DNA of 64,000 nt, taken from positions 124,001-188,000 of the forward strand of contig NZ_RFLX01000006.1 of assembly GCF_003696345.1 (NCBI RefSeq), read 5' to 3'. Below are positions 53,669 through 63,914 of this stretch, piece after piece. Under the pieces are notes generated by a model. That model searched no databases. It was given only the letters and a program-made list of their open reading frames with translations, and was not told the origin of the DNA. The position numbers and the translations under genes were made by a program. This DNA is from Teichococcus wenyumeiae (GTDB lineage: Bacteria; Pseudomonadota; Alphaproteobacteria; Acetobacterales; Acetobacteraceae). The stretch's first letter is position 1. The number at the start of each line of letters is the position of its first letter.

Positions 53669-53950
53669 CTCCGCTCCTGCAGGACGGCCACTGATAGTGG
53701 AGCGACCGCCAGCTTTCTGACCAGAAATAACGGTGTGGATGGGATGATCAAGCTGAAACAGCGTCTCAAACGAGGCGAAGCGCCCGGGTGTAAAGCCAGC
53801 GGCAGGTTCATCCTGAGGAGCAGACTGCTATAGCAGTAGCGCGGGCAACGAAGGTGTGATTAGCATCCGGAAGACCAATGGATCGCCCACCGGCCTGGCG
53901 CCCCCCGCCGCGCCGGCCCCTGCGTCCTGGTAAGGAAAAGAGGAAACGAC
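53669..53950. other. 282-bp divergent intergenic region
   Basis: Separates the HWE kinase from the PotD-like operon. It is less GC-rich than the surroundings in its centre (near 53720-53830). No gene or confident promoter match is seen. Confidence 0.4.
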
Positions 53951-55135
53951 ATGCAACACGCCTCTCGCCGCGGCCTTCTGGGCGGCAGCGCCGGACTGGT
54001 TCTTGGCAGCATGGCGGGGACGGGCGCCAAGGCCCAGACCGCCGAACCGCGCAGCCCGCTGGCCCTGAACATCATCGATGCCGCCGGCAACCTCGCGCTG
54101 ACGCAGAAGGCCTTCGAGAACTATCGCCGCGCCAAGCCCCGCATGGTGTCGCGCATGGTCTTCACCAAGGCGCCGGCCCCGGAAGTGCCAGGCAAGATCA
54201 AGGCCCAGCAGGAGGCCCGGCGGCTCGATATCGACCTGGTGATCGTCGGCACCGATGCGCTCTCCGCCGGCATCCAGCAGGGTCTCTGGACGGAAGTGAC
54301 GGACACCTACGCCAGCGCCCTGCCCAACCTGCAGGACATCTTCCTGGAGCCTGCCTGGCGCATGCAGGGCCTGGCGCAGAAGCAGGGCGTGGTGGTCTCC
54401 TACTACCCTTCCGGCCCGCTGCTGGAATACATGCCGCACAAGGTGCCGACACCGCCTGGCAGCGCCGAGGAGCTGCTGGCCTGGACCAAGCAGAACCCCA
54501 ACAAGTTCTCCTACGCCCGCCCGGCCAATTCCGGCCCCGGCCGCACCTGGCTGATGGGCCTGCCCTATATCCTGGGCGACAAGGACCCCAGCGACCCGGT
54601 GAATGGCTGGGACAAAACCTGGAGCTACCTGAAGGAACTGGGCCAGAACATCGAGTACTACCCGACCGGCACCGGTGTGACGATGAAGGAACTGGGTGAG
54701 GGCACCCGGGACATGATCATCAGCACCACGGGCTGGGACATCAACCCGCGCGTCCTCGGCATCGTGCCGAAGGAAGCGAAGGTCTCGACCCTGAAGAACT
54801 TCCGTTGGGTGGTGGATGCCCATTACCTCGTCATCCCGAAGGGCGTGACCGAAGAACGCCTCAAGGTGCTGCTGGACCTGACCTCCTTCCTGCTCACCAA
54901 GGAAAGCCAGGCCTATACCTATGACGAAGGCTACTTCTATCCCGGCCCAGCGGTGAAGGGTGTCACGCTCGACATGGCGCCGAAGGAAAGCCAGGACGCG
55001 ATCCGCGAATATGGCCGCCCGGAATACGAGAAGCTGATCGCCGAGACGCCCACGGAACTGCCGCTGGACGCCGACAAGATGGTGCTGGCCTTCCGTCGGT
55101 GGGACGAGGAGATCGGGGCGCGGAGAACCCGGTGA
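53951..55135 (+). CDS. ABC transporter substrate-binding protein (PotD/YnjB-like)
   Basis: 394-residue extracellular solute-binding protein with a twin-arginine signal (ASRRGLLGGSAGLVLGSMAG, cleavage near AKAQT). ARPANSGPGRTWLMGLPYIL, DPSDPVNGWDKTWSYLKEL and TTGWDINPRVLGIVPKEAKV are shared, nearly word for word, with the protein at 58017. It heads a four-gene importer operon with the ATPase and two permeases. The ligand is probably a polyamine-, opine- or phosphonate-like small molecule, but no specificity is apparent. Confidence 0.9.
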   Translation: MQHASRRGLLGGSAGLVLGSMAGTGAKAQTAEPRSPLALNIIDAAGNLALTQKAFENYRRAKPRMVSRMVFTKAPAPEVPGKIKAQQEARRLDIDLVIVGTDALSAGIQQGLWTEVTDTYASALPNLQDIFLEPAWRMQGLAQKQGVVVSYYPSGPLLEYMPHKVPTPPGSAEELLAWTKQNPNKFSYARPANSGPGRTWLMGLPYILGDKDPSDPVNGWDKTWSYLKELGQNIEYYPTGTGVTMKELGEGTRDMIISTTGWDINPRVLGIVPKEAKVSTLKNFRWVVDAHYLVIPKGVTEERLKVLLDLTSFLLTKESQAYTYDEGYFYPGPAVKGVTLDMAPKESQDAIREYGRPEYEKLIAETPTELPLDADKMVLAFRRWDEEIGARRTR

Positions 55136-55154
55136 ACGACGGAGTCATCCAAGT

Positions 55155-56224
<1,070 letters not shown>

Positions 56225-56228
<4 letters not shown>

Positions 56229-57118
56229 GCGCGGCGATCGACAGCAGCCCACCGCTGCGGATGCGCCTGGCGGCACGGGGGCTGGACACGGTGACGCTGC
56301 TGGTGCTGCCGGCAGCTTTCGTGCTGGTAGCGCTGTTCCTCTACCCCTTCCTCTACGGGCTCTGGCTGTCCTTCCACCCCAAGGACGGCACCCTGCTGGG
56401 AAACTACGGCCGCTTCTTCTCCGACCCGTTCCTCTACGACACGATCTGGACAACCATGCGCCTAGCGGTGCCGGTGACGCTGCTGAACCTGCTGCTGGCG
56501 GTGCCCGTGGCCTTCCGCGTGCGCCTGATGCGGCGGCAGCGGCTGCTGACCACCATCCTGATCCTGCCGATCACGCTCGGCACGGTGCTGGTGGCGGAAG
56601 GCATGCTCTTCTACTTCGGCGCCCAGGGCTGGTTCAGCCGCACGGTGATGATGCTCGGCCTGTCCTCGACCCCGGTGAAGCTGACCAACAGCTATATCGG
56701 CGTCTTCCTGTCGCTGCTGATCACCGGCTTTCCCTTCACCTTCCTTCTGACGCTGTCCTATGTCACCGGCATCGATTCCTCGCTGGAACAGGCGGCGGCG
56801 ACACTGGGTGCGGGGCCGCGTTCGCGCTTCCGGCACATCTTCCTGCCGCTGCTGCTGCCGGGTCTCGCTATCACCTTCTGCCTCAGCTTCGTGCAGGCCT
56901 ACTCGGTCTTTCCCTCGGCGGTGCTGGTGGGCGAGCCAGCACGAATAACCAGGGTGATCTCCATCGCGGCCTACCAGGCGGCTTTCGAGGAATATGATTA
57001 CTCGCTGGCCTCCGCCATCGCGATGATCATGGGCTTCACGCAGCTCGCCGTGGTGGTCGTGGTGCTGGCATCGCGGCAATTGCTGTATCGCGGCCCCGCC
57101 GGCGGCGGAAAAGGCTGA
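56225..57118 (+). CDS. ABC transporter permease (PotB-like)
   Basis: 297 residues, six membrane helices, first permease of the importer. The N-terminal FVLVALFLYPFLYGLWLSF and the EAA-type loop LEQAAATLGAGPRSRFRHIFLP are characteristic. It starts in an ATGA overlap with the ATPase gene and is followed 12 bp later by the second permease. Confidence 0.92.
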
Positions 57119-57130
57119 GGAGCGCAGGAC

Positions 57131-57973
57131 ATGCATAGCAATCCCAGCCTTTCCACCCGCCTCTGGGCCGCGGCCCTTTGGGTGACGGTCGGCTTCTTTG
57201 TCCTGAACCTGCTGGCCATGATCGCCTCGGTGGTGGTCAGCTCCTTCGGCACGCGCTGGCTCGGCACCTGGCTGCCGGCGGGGTGGACCACACGCTGGTA
57301 CTTCTCCGCCTGGGAGGAATTCCAGCTGCACGACGTGCTGCTGGTCACCTTCCAAGTCGCCTTCTCCGTGGTGCTGCTGTCGGGCCTGCTCGGCGTGCCG
57401 GCGGCTTACGCCATGGCGCGGCGGGAATTCCCCGGCAAACGCGTGCTGATGCTGCTGTTCCTGCTGCCGCTGCTGGTGCCGCCCATCACCTACGGCATCC
57501 CGATGGCGACGGTGCTCTACCAGACCGGCCTGGGCGGCACGATGGCCGGCGTCATCCTGGCCAACCTGGTGCCCACTGTGCCCTTCGTGATCCTGGTGAT
57601 GATCCCCTTCGTGGAGCAGATCGACCCGAGGATCGAGGCCGCCGCGCGGGTCTTCGGCGCCGGCACCTTCCGACTCTTCGTGCATGTGCTGACGCCGCTG
57701 CTGCTGCCGGGCGTGCTGGCGGCGCTGCTGCTGGTGCTGGTGCGCACCATCGCGATGTTCGAGCTGACCTTCCTGACGGCTGGCCCGACCAGCCAGACGC
57801 TGGTGGTCGCGCTCTACTACTCGGTCTTCGCGGCGGGCGTGCGCGCGGTGCAGTCGGTGGATGCCATGGCGGTGATCTACATGCTGGCCACGCTGGTCTG
57901 GCTGGTGATCGCGCTGCGTTTCGTCAGCCCGACTCAGATCGTGGGCCGCGCTAAGCAACAGCAGGCGCATTGA
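57131..57973 (+). CDS. ABC transporter permease (PotC-like)
   Basis: 280 residues, six membrane helices. LGVPAAYAMARREFPGKRVL and the coupling loop IEAAARVFGAGTFRLFVHVLTP identify the second permease of the same importer. AGGAGCG lies upstream of the ATG. Last gene of the operon, ending at a strong bidirectional hairpin. Confidence 0.92.
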   Translation: MHSNPSLSTRLWAAALWVTVGFFVLNLLAMIASVVVSSFGTRWLGTWLPAGWTTRWYFSAWEEFQLHDVLLVTFQVAFSVVLLSGLLGVPAAYAMARREFPGKRVLMLLFLLPLLVPPITYGIPMATVLYQTGLGGTMAGVILANLVPTVPFVILVMIPFVEQIDPRIEAAARVFGAGTFRLFVHVLTPLLLPGVLAALLLVLVRTIAMFELTFLTAGPTSQTLVVALYYSVFAAGVRAVQSVDAMAVIYMLATLVWLVIALRFVSPTQIVGRAKQQQAH

Positions 57974-57980
57974 ACGGAAA

Positions 57981-58009
57981 CGGCAGGGCGGCACGCCGCC
58001 GCCCTGCCG
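57981..58009. terminator. Bidirectional terminator
   Basis: A perfect 12-bp stem CGGCAGGGCGGC/GCCGCCCTGCCG with a 5-base loop lies in the 43-bp gap between the convergent importer operon and the second binding-protein gene. A short GCCCTTGTTA follows on the plus strand. Confidence 0.7.
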
Positions 58010-58016
58010 GCCCTTG

Positions 58017-59207
58017 TTACTGCCGCGGCTTCTTGGAGCCGATCTGCTCGTCCCAACGGCGGAAGGCCGCCACCAGCCGGTCCGGCGTCAGTGGCGGCGC
58101 CACCGGCCGCTCGCGGAACCAAGTCTCGTATTCCGGACGGCCGAATTCACGGATCACGTCCTGGCTTTCCTGCGGCGCCATCGAGAGCGGCGCATCCGCG
58201 ATCACCGGGCCCGGATAGAGGTAGCCCTTGTCATAGGTCATCGCCTGCTGCGGCGGCTGCAACAGGAAGGCCATCAGCTTGGCGCAGACCGCCACGCGCT
58301 CCGGCGCCACGCCCTTGGGCACGGCCATGAAATGCGCGTCCGGCAGCCAATGCGTACCGTCCAGCATGAAGACCTTGGCCTCCTTCGGCACGATGCCCAG
58401 TACGCGTGGGTTGATGTCCCAGCCGCAGGCGGTCGCGATGATGTCGCGCGAGCCTTCGCCGAACTCGCGCATCGTGGCGGAGGTGCCGGTCGGGTAGTAG
58501 TCGATGGTCTCGCCGATGGCCTGGAGATAATCCCAGCTCTTGTCCCAGCCATTGACGGGGTCCGAGGGGTCCCTGTCACCGAGGATGTAGGGAAGGCCCT
58601 GCAGCAGCGTCCAGCCCGGGCCGGAATTGGCCGGGCGGGCATAAACGAAGCGCTCGGGATGCGCCCGTGCCCAGCCGAGCAGATCCTCCGGCGTGCGGAT
58701 CGCCGCCGTCATGCGGTTGGGCATGTACTCGAACAGCGGGCCGGAGGGCGTATAGGACACCTCGATGCCATAGCCCCGGCCAAAATTCGCCTGCAGCATC
58801 TTGGCGCCGGGGATCAGGATCTTGTCGAGGTCCGGCAGGACATCGGAATAGGCCGGCAGCATCTGCGTCCAGAGGCCCTGGTTGACGCCGTCCGACAGTG
58901 GTCCGAGCCCCAGCAGCACGAAGTCGATATCCAGCCGCCCGGCATCCTGCTGCGCCTTCAGCTTAGGCGCCAATTCGGGCGAGGGCGCGACCTGGATGTT
59001 CAGCCGGGAGATCAGGTTGGGATTCTGCTGCCGGAACAGCTCGATCGCCGGGCGGTCGATCTGCAGGGCGCCGGCGACATCCATGATGCTGAGCGCGATC
59101 GGCGCACTGGGCAGGGGGTGCGGTTGCGCGTGAGCCTGGCGCAGGGCCACTGTCGCGGCGGAGCCACCGGCCAGCAACGCGCGGCGGCCCAGGTGATGGA
59201 CAGGCAT
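58017..59207 (-). CDS. Second ABC substrate-binding protein, paralog of the one at 53951
   Basis: 396 residues with a twin-arginine signal (LGRRALLAGGSAATVALRQA, cleavage near AHAQ). It is strongly similar to the protein at 53951 across the whole length: ARPANSGPGWTLLQGLPYIL, RDPSDPVNGWDKSWDYLQAI and CGWDINPRVLGIVPKEAKV. It is encoded convergently to the importer operon and on its own transcript. It may provide the same permease with a different ligand or be expressed under different conditions. Confidence 0.88.
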   Translation of the reverse strand: MPVHHLGRRALLAGGSAATVALRQAHAQPHPLPSAPIALSIMDVAGALQIDRPAIELFRQQNPNLISRLNIQVAPSPELAPKLKAQQDAGRLDIDFVLLGLGPLSDGVNQGLWTQMLPAYSDVLPDLDKILIPGAKMLQANFGRGYGIEVSYTPSGPLFEYMPNRMTAAIRTPEDLLGWARAHPERFVYARPANSGPGWTLLQGLPYILGDRDPSDPVNGWDKSWDYLQAIGETIDYYPTGTSATMREFGEGSRDIIATACGWDINPRVLGIVPKEAKVFMLDGTHWLPDAHFMAVPKGVAPERVAVCAKLMAFLLQPPQQAMTYDKGYLYPGPVIADAPLSMAPQESQDVIREFGRPEYETWFRERPVAPPLTPDRLVAAFRRWDEQIGSKKPRQ

Positions 59208-59361
59208 GTTTCCTCCGTTCTTGCTGCTTCAGCGCGAGGGGGACGAAGACTCGCGAGGGGCCGTGCACCAGGATCGGTGCGGCGCCTGCCGGGAAGCATG
59301 CCGGAGAATGCAGCGGCTTTGCAGTCAATTCGGCGGGGCTTCGAATAACCCCGCAGGGATG

Positions 59362-60393
59362 TCAGATGCTTTTCACCCGACAAGGACGGCCGGTGCGCGA
59401 GCTCTCCAGCAGGGCGTCCACGAGGTAGTGGACGCGCAGCGCATCGGCGCCACTGGCGGCGGGCTCGCGCCCCTGGTCGAGCGCATCCAGGAAATCCGCC
59501 AGCACGCTGCGGTGGTAATCATGCGGGAAGGCCATGGGATCGGCACCGGTGCCACCGCCACCGCCCGGCCGAAGCTCGGTGACGCGGCCGTCCTGGTGCT
59601 GCACATGCAGGTCCACGCCTGTCAGCGAAGCCGTGGCCCGCTTGCCGGTCAGTTCGATACGCTCGGGAAAGCCAGGGAAGGCGGCCGTGGTGGCCTCGAT
59701 GGTTCCCATGGCGCCGCTGGCGAAGCGCACCGCCGCGCAGGCCAGATCCTCGGTTTCCATGCGGTGGACCGGGCTGGTCGTGGCATAGCCGGTGACCTCG
59801 GCCACCGGGCCGGCGAGGCTTTGCAGCAGGTCCAGCGTATGGATGCCCTGGGTGATCAGCACGCCGCCGCCATCGCGCGCCAGCGTGCCGCGGCCAGGCT
59901 CGTCGTAATAGGATTGCGGGCGCCAGAGGCGGATGCTGGCGGAGGCGGCGATGAGGTTGCCGATCTGCCCCTCCCGCTGCAGCGCCGCGAATTGCACAGC
60001 GGCGGGGCGGAAGCGGTGCTGCAGCACCAGGCCCAGCGTGACGCCGGCCTCGCGGCAGGCGGCGACCAGTTGCTCCGCCCGCGCGGTGGTGATCTCCAGC
60101 GGCTTTTCCAGCAGGATATGCTTGCCGGCGGCGGCACAACGCCGCACCAGATCCAGATGCGTATCCGGCGGCGTCAGGATCATCACGCAATCCACGCTGG
60201 AATCTTCCAGGATAGTGTCGAGCTGATCGGTGGCGGGGAAGGGGAAGCGCTGCGCGAAGCTGTCGCGCCGGGCGGCGCTGCGTGCATAGGTGCCCGCCAC
60301 CTCCACACGCTCCGCAAGGTCCAGCAAGGATCTGGCATGGGGCGTGACCGCCATGCCGAGGCCGATGACTCCGATGCGGTGCCGCGTGCTCAT
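59362..60393 (-). CDS. Gfo/Idh/MocA family oxidoreductase
   Basis: 343 residues. The Rossmann motif RIGVIGLGMAVTPHARSL is at the N-terminus, the EKP catalytic lysine in LLEKPLEITTARAEQL, and LVLQHRFRPAAVQF and DGGGVLITQGIHTLDLLQSL in the substrate domain. It oxidises or reduces a sugar-like or inositol-like substrate with NAD(P). The amino acid importer genes lie just upstream on the same strand (64-bp gap) and may be in one transcript. Confidence 0.9.
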   Translation of the reverse strand: MSTRHRIGVIGLGMAVTPHARSLLDLAERVEVAGTYARSAARRDSFAQRFPFPATDQLDTILEDSSVDCVMILTPPDTHLDLVRRCAAAGKHILLEKPLEITTARAEQLVAACREAGVTLGLVLQHRFRPAAVQFAALQREGQIGNLIAASASIRLWRPQSYYDEPGRGTLARDGGGVLITQGIHTLDLLQSLAGPVAEVTGYATTSPVHRMETEDLACAAVRFASGAMGTIEATTAAFPGFPERIELTGKRATASLTGVDLHVQHQDGRVTELRPGGGGGTGADPMAFPHDYHRSVLADFLDALDQGREPAASGADALRVHYLVDALLESSRTGRPCRVKSI

Positions 60394-60457
60394 GCCCTGC
60401 CTCCGGCCTCAGGAAGAAACCGCGGCCCGGGAAGGCCGCGGGGTCTCAAGCGGGTGC

Positions 60458-61279
60458 TCAGAACTGCGGCATCGGCGGCAGCGGGTCCATCGGCGCCTTG
60501 AACCAGCGCTGGTGGATACGGTCCAGCTCGCCATTCTGCACGATGGAGGCGATGAAGGTGTTGCTCCAGTCGCGCAGCGCCTCATCCTGCTTGCGGAAGG
60601 CCATGCCATTGGCCTGGGCGCGGAGCGTGAACTTCGGCTCGATCTGCAACTGCGGGTAGTTGTTGACCAGCTGCGCCAGAACCGTGCTGCTGGCGCCAAT
60701 GGCCTGCACCTGGCCGGAGATGATGGACTGCGTGGTGGTGGCATCGTCATCGAAGCGCATGACGCGGATTTCCTTCGGCGCCACGGCCATCAGCGCCGAA
60801 TCCTGCGTGCTGGCCCGCGCCACGCCGACGCGCACGCCCTTCAGGTCGTCCGGGCCTTTGATGTTGGCGCTCTTCGGCGCCAGGATATAGGTGGTGAAGG
60901 CGCTGTAGGGGTTGGAGAAGAGCACCTGCTTCGCCCGTTCCTCGGTGATGCCGAAGGTGGCGACCAGCATGTCCACCTTGTTGGTCAGCAGGAAGGGAAT
61001 GCGGTTGGGGCCGGTGACGGGCACGAGCTGAAGCTGCACGCCCAAGGCCTTGGCCAGCAGAACGGCAACATCGGCGTCGTAGCCGGCGGGCTTCTGATTC
61101 TCATCGATGCCGCCGAAGGGCGGGTAGTCGGTGAGGATGCCGATGTTGATGGTGCCGCGCTTCTTGATCTCATCCGGCGTCGCGGCGGCGGCGGGGCGGA
61201 TCAGGCCCGGCATCAGGGCGGCGGCGCCACCGAGTGCGAGCGCGCCCAGTGCGCGGCGGCCGATCGGGTTGAAGGTCAT
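60458..61279 (-). CDS. Polar amino acid ABC transporter substrate-binding protein
   Basis: 273 residues, family 3 binding protein. Twin-arginine signal (IGRRALGALALGGAAAL, cleavage after RPAAA). INIGILTDYPPFGGIDENQKPAGYDADVAVLLAKAL and ATFGITEERAKQVLFSNPY are typical of glutamine/glutamate/opine binders. ATG 61279 with GGGAG upstream. It follows its two permease genes. Confidence 0.9.
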   Translation of the reverse strand: MTFNPIGRRALGALALGGAAALMPGLIRPAAAATPDEIKKRGTINIGILTDYPPFGGIDENQKPAGYDADVAVLLAKALGVQLQLVPVTGPNRIPFLLTNKVDMLVATFGITEERAKQVLFSNPYSAFTTYILAPKSANIKGPDDLKGVRVGVARASTQDSALMAVAPKEIRVMRFDDDATTTQSIISGQVQAIGASSTVLAQLVNNYPQLQIEPKFTLRAQANGMAFRKQDEALRDWSNTFIASIVQNGELDRIHQRWFKAPMDPLPPMPQF

Positions 61280-61329
61280 GTCAGTTGTCTCCCTGGTCGT
61301 GGCGTTTGCTTGTGTTGTCGGTGGCCGCT

Positions 61330-61980
61330 TCAGCGGGTGGCAAGGGCGAGTTTCTGTTCCATGCGCTTGCTGTAGGCGGAAAGCGGCCAGCAGATGATGA
61401 AATAGGTCAGCCCCACCAGCCCGAAGATGGTGAAGGGTTGGAAGACGGCATTGTTGATCACCTGCGCCGCGCGGGTCAGTTCCACGAAGCCGATGATCGA
61501 GGCCAGCGAGGTCGCCTTGATCAGCTGCACCAGGAAACCCACGGTGGGCGGGATGGCGATGCGGAAGGCCTGCGGCAGCACGATCAGCCGCATCTGGTTC
61601 CAGTAACGCAGGCCGAGGGCGCTCGATGCTTCCCACTGGCCGCGCGGCACCACCTCGATGCTGCCGCGCCAGATCTCGCCCAGGAAGGCGCTGGCGTGCA
61701 GCGAGAGCCCCAGCGCGGCGGCGCCCCAGGGATCGACATCGAAGCCGAAGATGCCGGGCACGAAGAAGGCCAGGAACAGCTGCATCAGCAGCGGCGTGCC
61801 CTGGAAGATCTTGATATAGGCGAAGGCGAACCAGCGCAGCGGCTTGATGGGGCCGCTGCGCATCAGCGCGATCAGGATGCCGCCGATGCTGCCGCCGATG
61901 AAGGCGAAGACGGAGAGCAGCAGCGTCCAGCGCACCGCCGCCAGGATGAAGAGGATCTCGTTGGGGCCGAGGCTTCGCAT
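61330..61980 (-). CDS. Amino acid ABC transporter permease (HisM/GlnP type)
   Basis: 216 residues, typical length for this subfamily. FAYIKIFQGTPLLMQLFLAFF and ASSALGLRYWNQMRLIVLPQAFRIAIPP are the diagnostic blocks, the second being the ATPase contact loop. Lies between the other permease and the binding protein. Confidence 0.92.
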   Translation of the reverse strand: MRSLGPNEILFILAAVRWTLLLSVFAFIGGSIGGILIALMRSGPIKPLRWFAFAYIKIFQGTPLLMQLFLAFFVPGIFGFDVDPWGAAALGLSLHASAFLGEIWRGSIEVVPRGQWEASSALGLRYWNQMRLIVLPQAFRIAIPPTVGFLVQLIKATSLASIIGFVELTRAAQVINNAVFQPFTIFGLVGLTYFIICWPLSAYSKRMEQKLALATR

Positions 61981-61992
61981 GATACCGTTCCC

Positions 61993-62664
61993 TCAGCGTG
62001 TCGCGGGCTGGCGCAGGAAGGCGCGGTCGATCAGCGCGAAGATGCCCCAGAAGATCAGGGACAGGGCGAAATACATGCCCGTCACCACGAAATAGACCTC
62101 GAAGCTGCGGAAGTTGCGCGCCTGGATGTCGTTGGCGGCGCCGGTCAGCTCACTGGCCGCGATGGCCGAGCAGACGCTGGAATTCAGCATCAGCAGGATG
62201 AACTGGCTGGTCAGCGCGGGATAGATGGCCTGGATGGCAGGCTTCAGCACGATGAGGCGGAAGATCTGCAAGGGCTTCAGGCCCAGCGCGCGCCCGGCCT
62301 CGATCTGGCCCTTGGAGATGCTCTCGATGCCGGCGCGGATGATCTCGATGCCATAGGCGCCGACATTGACCACCAGGGCCAGCAGCGCGGCCTGGTCGGC
62401 TTCCAGCCGGATGCCGATGGCGGGCAAGCCGAAGAAGACCACGAAGATCTGGATCAGGAAGGGGGTATTACGGATCAGCTCGATATAGGCGTCGATCACC
62501 CAGCGCAGCGGCTTTGGCCCGCTGGTCTTGCCCAGCGCGCCCAGGACGGCCACGACCATGCCGATGGCCATGGAGGCCGCGGACAGCCAGAGGGTGCGCA
62601 GGGCACCAGCCATCAACTCGTCCCAGGCGTTGAAGACCTGCCCGAATTCAAAAACGTAGTTCAT
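61993..62664 (-). CDS. Amino acid ABC transporter permease (HisQ/GlnP type)
   Basis: 223 residues. DAYIELIRNTPFLIQIFVVFFG and EAGRALGLKPLQIFRLIVLKPAIQAIYP identify it as the partner of the permease at 61330. ATG 62664 gives the usual start; a longer frame to 62685 is unlikely. It is the first gene of the cluster. No cognate ATPase gene is present up to the oxidoreductase at 59362. Confidence 0.9.
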   Translation of the reverse strand: MNYVFEFGQVFNAWDELMAGALRTLWLSAASMAIGMVVAVLGALGKTSGPKPLRWVIDAYIELIRNTPFLIQIFVVFFGLPAIGIRLEADQAALLALVVNVGAYGIEIIRAGIESISKGQIEAGRALGLKPLQIFRLIVLKPAIQAIYPALTSQFILLMLNSSVCSAIAASELTGAANDIQARNFRSFEVYFVVTGMYFALSLIFWGIFALIDRAFLRQPATR

Positions 62665-62843
62665 GCCGGCGGGCCGCCGGCCCACGGGCGTGGCACTGCC
62701 ATCGGATTATAACCCTCCCGAATCGTTTCCGGCCGGCCGTTAAGGCTTTGGCTTGCTCTTCTCACCGTTGCGCAATGCAGTGCAACAGGCCGGAAAGCTG
62801 ACGCGGATCAGGGCTTTATGCAAGTGGGAGGAGTGGCGGGGGG

Positions 62844-63914
62844 CTACCGGCCCCGGGCCTGCCAGCCCGCCAATTCTTCCCGCAGGATGCTGTCGAGCAG
62901 CATCGTAGCCCCGGCGCTGTCGTTCAGGCAGGGGAGCAGGTGGAAATGCGTGCCGCCGGTGCCGAGGAACTCTTCCCGCAGCTCACTTCCCAGTTCCTCC
63001 AGCGTTTCCACGCAGTCGGACAGGAAGCCAGGCGCCACCACGGCGATGCGCTTGATTCCCCTGGCGGCAAGGCTCCCGACATACTCGTCGGTATAGGGCT
63101 CCAGCCAGGGCTCGCGGCCGAAGCGGGACTGGAAGGTCATGGGGAACTGCGCCGCGCCCAGGCCCAGTTCCCGCCGCAGCGCCACCATGGTGCGCTCGCA
63201 TTCGCCCGGATAGGGATCGCCCGCTTCCACATAGCGGCGCGGCAGCCCGTGGAAGGAGCCGATCAGCAGCTCCGGCTCCCGGTCCAGTGTCAGCAGCGAG
63301 GCCCGGATACGGTCCGCCATGGCGCGGATATAGGCCGGGTGGTCGGGGAAGCTGGGCACGGTGCGGATGGCCGGCTGCCGGCGCATCCGCATCAGGGTGC
63401 GGAAGGCGGCGTCATTCACCGTCGCCGTGGTCGTGGCGCTGTATTGCGGATAGAGCGGCACCAGCAGCACGCGGCCGCAGCCCTGGTCCACCAGCCCTTG
63501 CAGGCGCTCGGCCACCGAAGGGCGGCCGTAGCGCATGGCCCAGTCCACCACCACGCCGGTACGTTCCTCCGGCCACAGCGCGCGCAGGTTCTCAGCCTGG
63601 GCGCGGGTGAAGGTCCGCAGAGGGGATTCGTCCTTCTCCCGGTTCCAGATCTCGCGATAGGCGGCGCCGGTGCGGAAGGGGCGGCGGCTGAGGATGACGC
63701 CTTGCAGCAGCGGCTGCCACCAGAGCGGACTGGCTTCGATGACGCGCCGGTCGGAAAGGAACTCCGAGAGATAACGGCGGATGGCCCAGTAGCCGGTGCC
63801 TTCCGGCGTGCCGAGATTCACGAGCAGCAGGCCGGTGCGCTCCGCCCCGGCCAGGGCAGGGCTGGACCAGTTCCGGCTGCCGCCATGGGCTGGCGGATGC
63901 TCGATATAGCTCAT
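62844..63914 (-). CDS. hemH: Ferrochelatase
   Basis: 356 residues, the last enzyme of protoheme synthesis, inserting Fe(II) into protoporphyrin IX. TGLLLVNLGTPEGTGYWAIRRYL, VVVDWAMRYGRPSV, VLLVPLYPQYSATTTATVND and the active-site SFHGLPRRYVEAGDPY (catalytic His) are clear, as are FQSRFGREPWLEPYTDE and VVAPGFLSDCVETLEE. The ATG at 63914 overlaps the upstream stop by one base; GTG 63917 is less likely. Confidence 0.97.
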   Translation of the reverse strand: MSYIEHPPAHGGSRNWSSPALAGAERTGLLLVNLGTPEGTGYWAIRRYLSEFLSDRRVIEASPLWWQPLLQGVILSRRPFRTGAAYREIWNREKDESPLRTFTRAQAENLRALWPEERTGVVVDWAMRYGRPSVAERLQGLVDQGCGRVLLVPLYPQYSATTTATVNDAAFRTLMRMRRQPAIRTVPSFPDHPAYIRAMADRIRASLLTLDREPELLIGSFHGLPRRYVEAGDPYPGECERTMVALRRELGLGAAQFPMTFQSRFGREPWLEPYTDEYVGSLAARGIKRIAVVAPGFLSDCVETLEELGSELREEFLGTGGTHFHLLPCLNDSAGATMLLDSILREELAGWQARGR

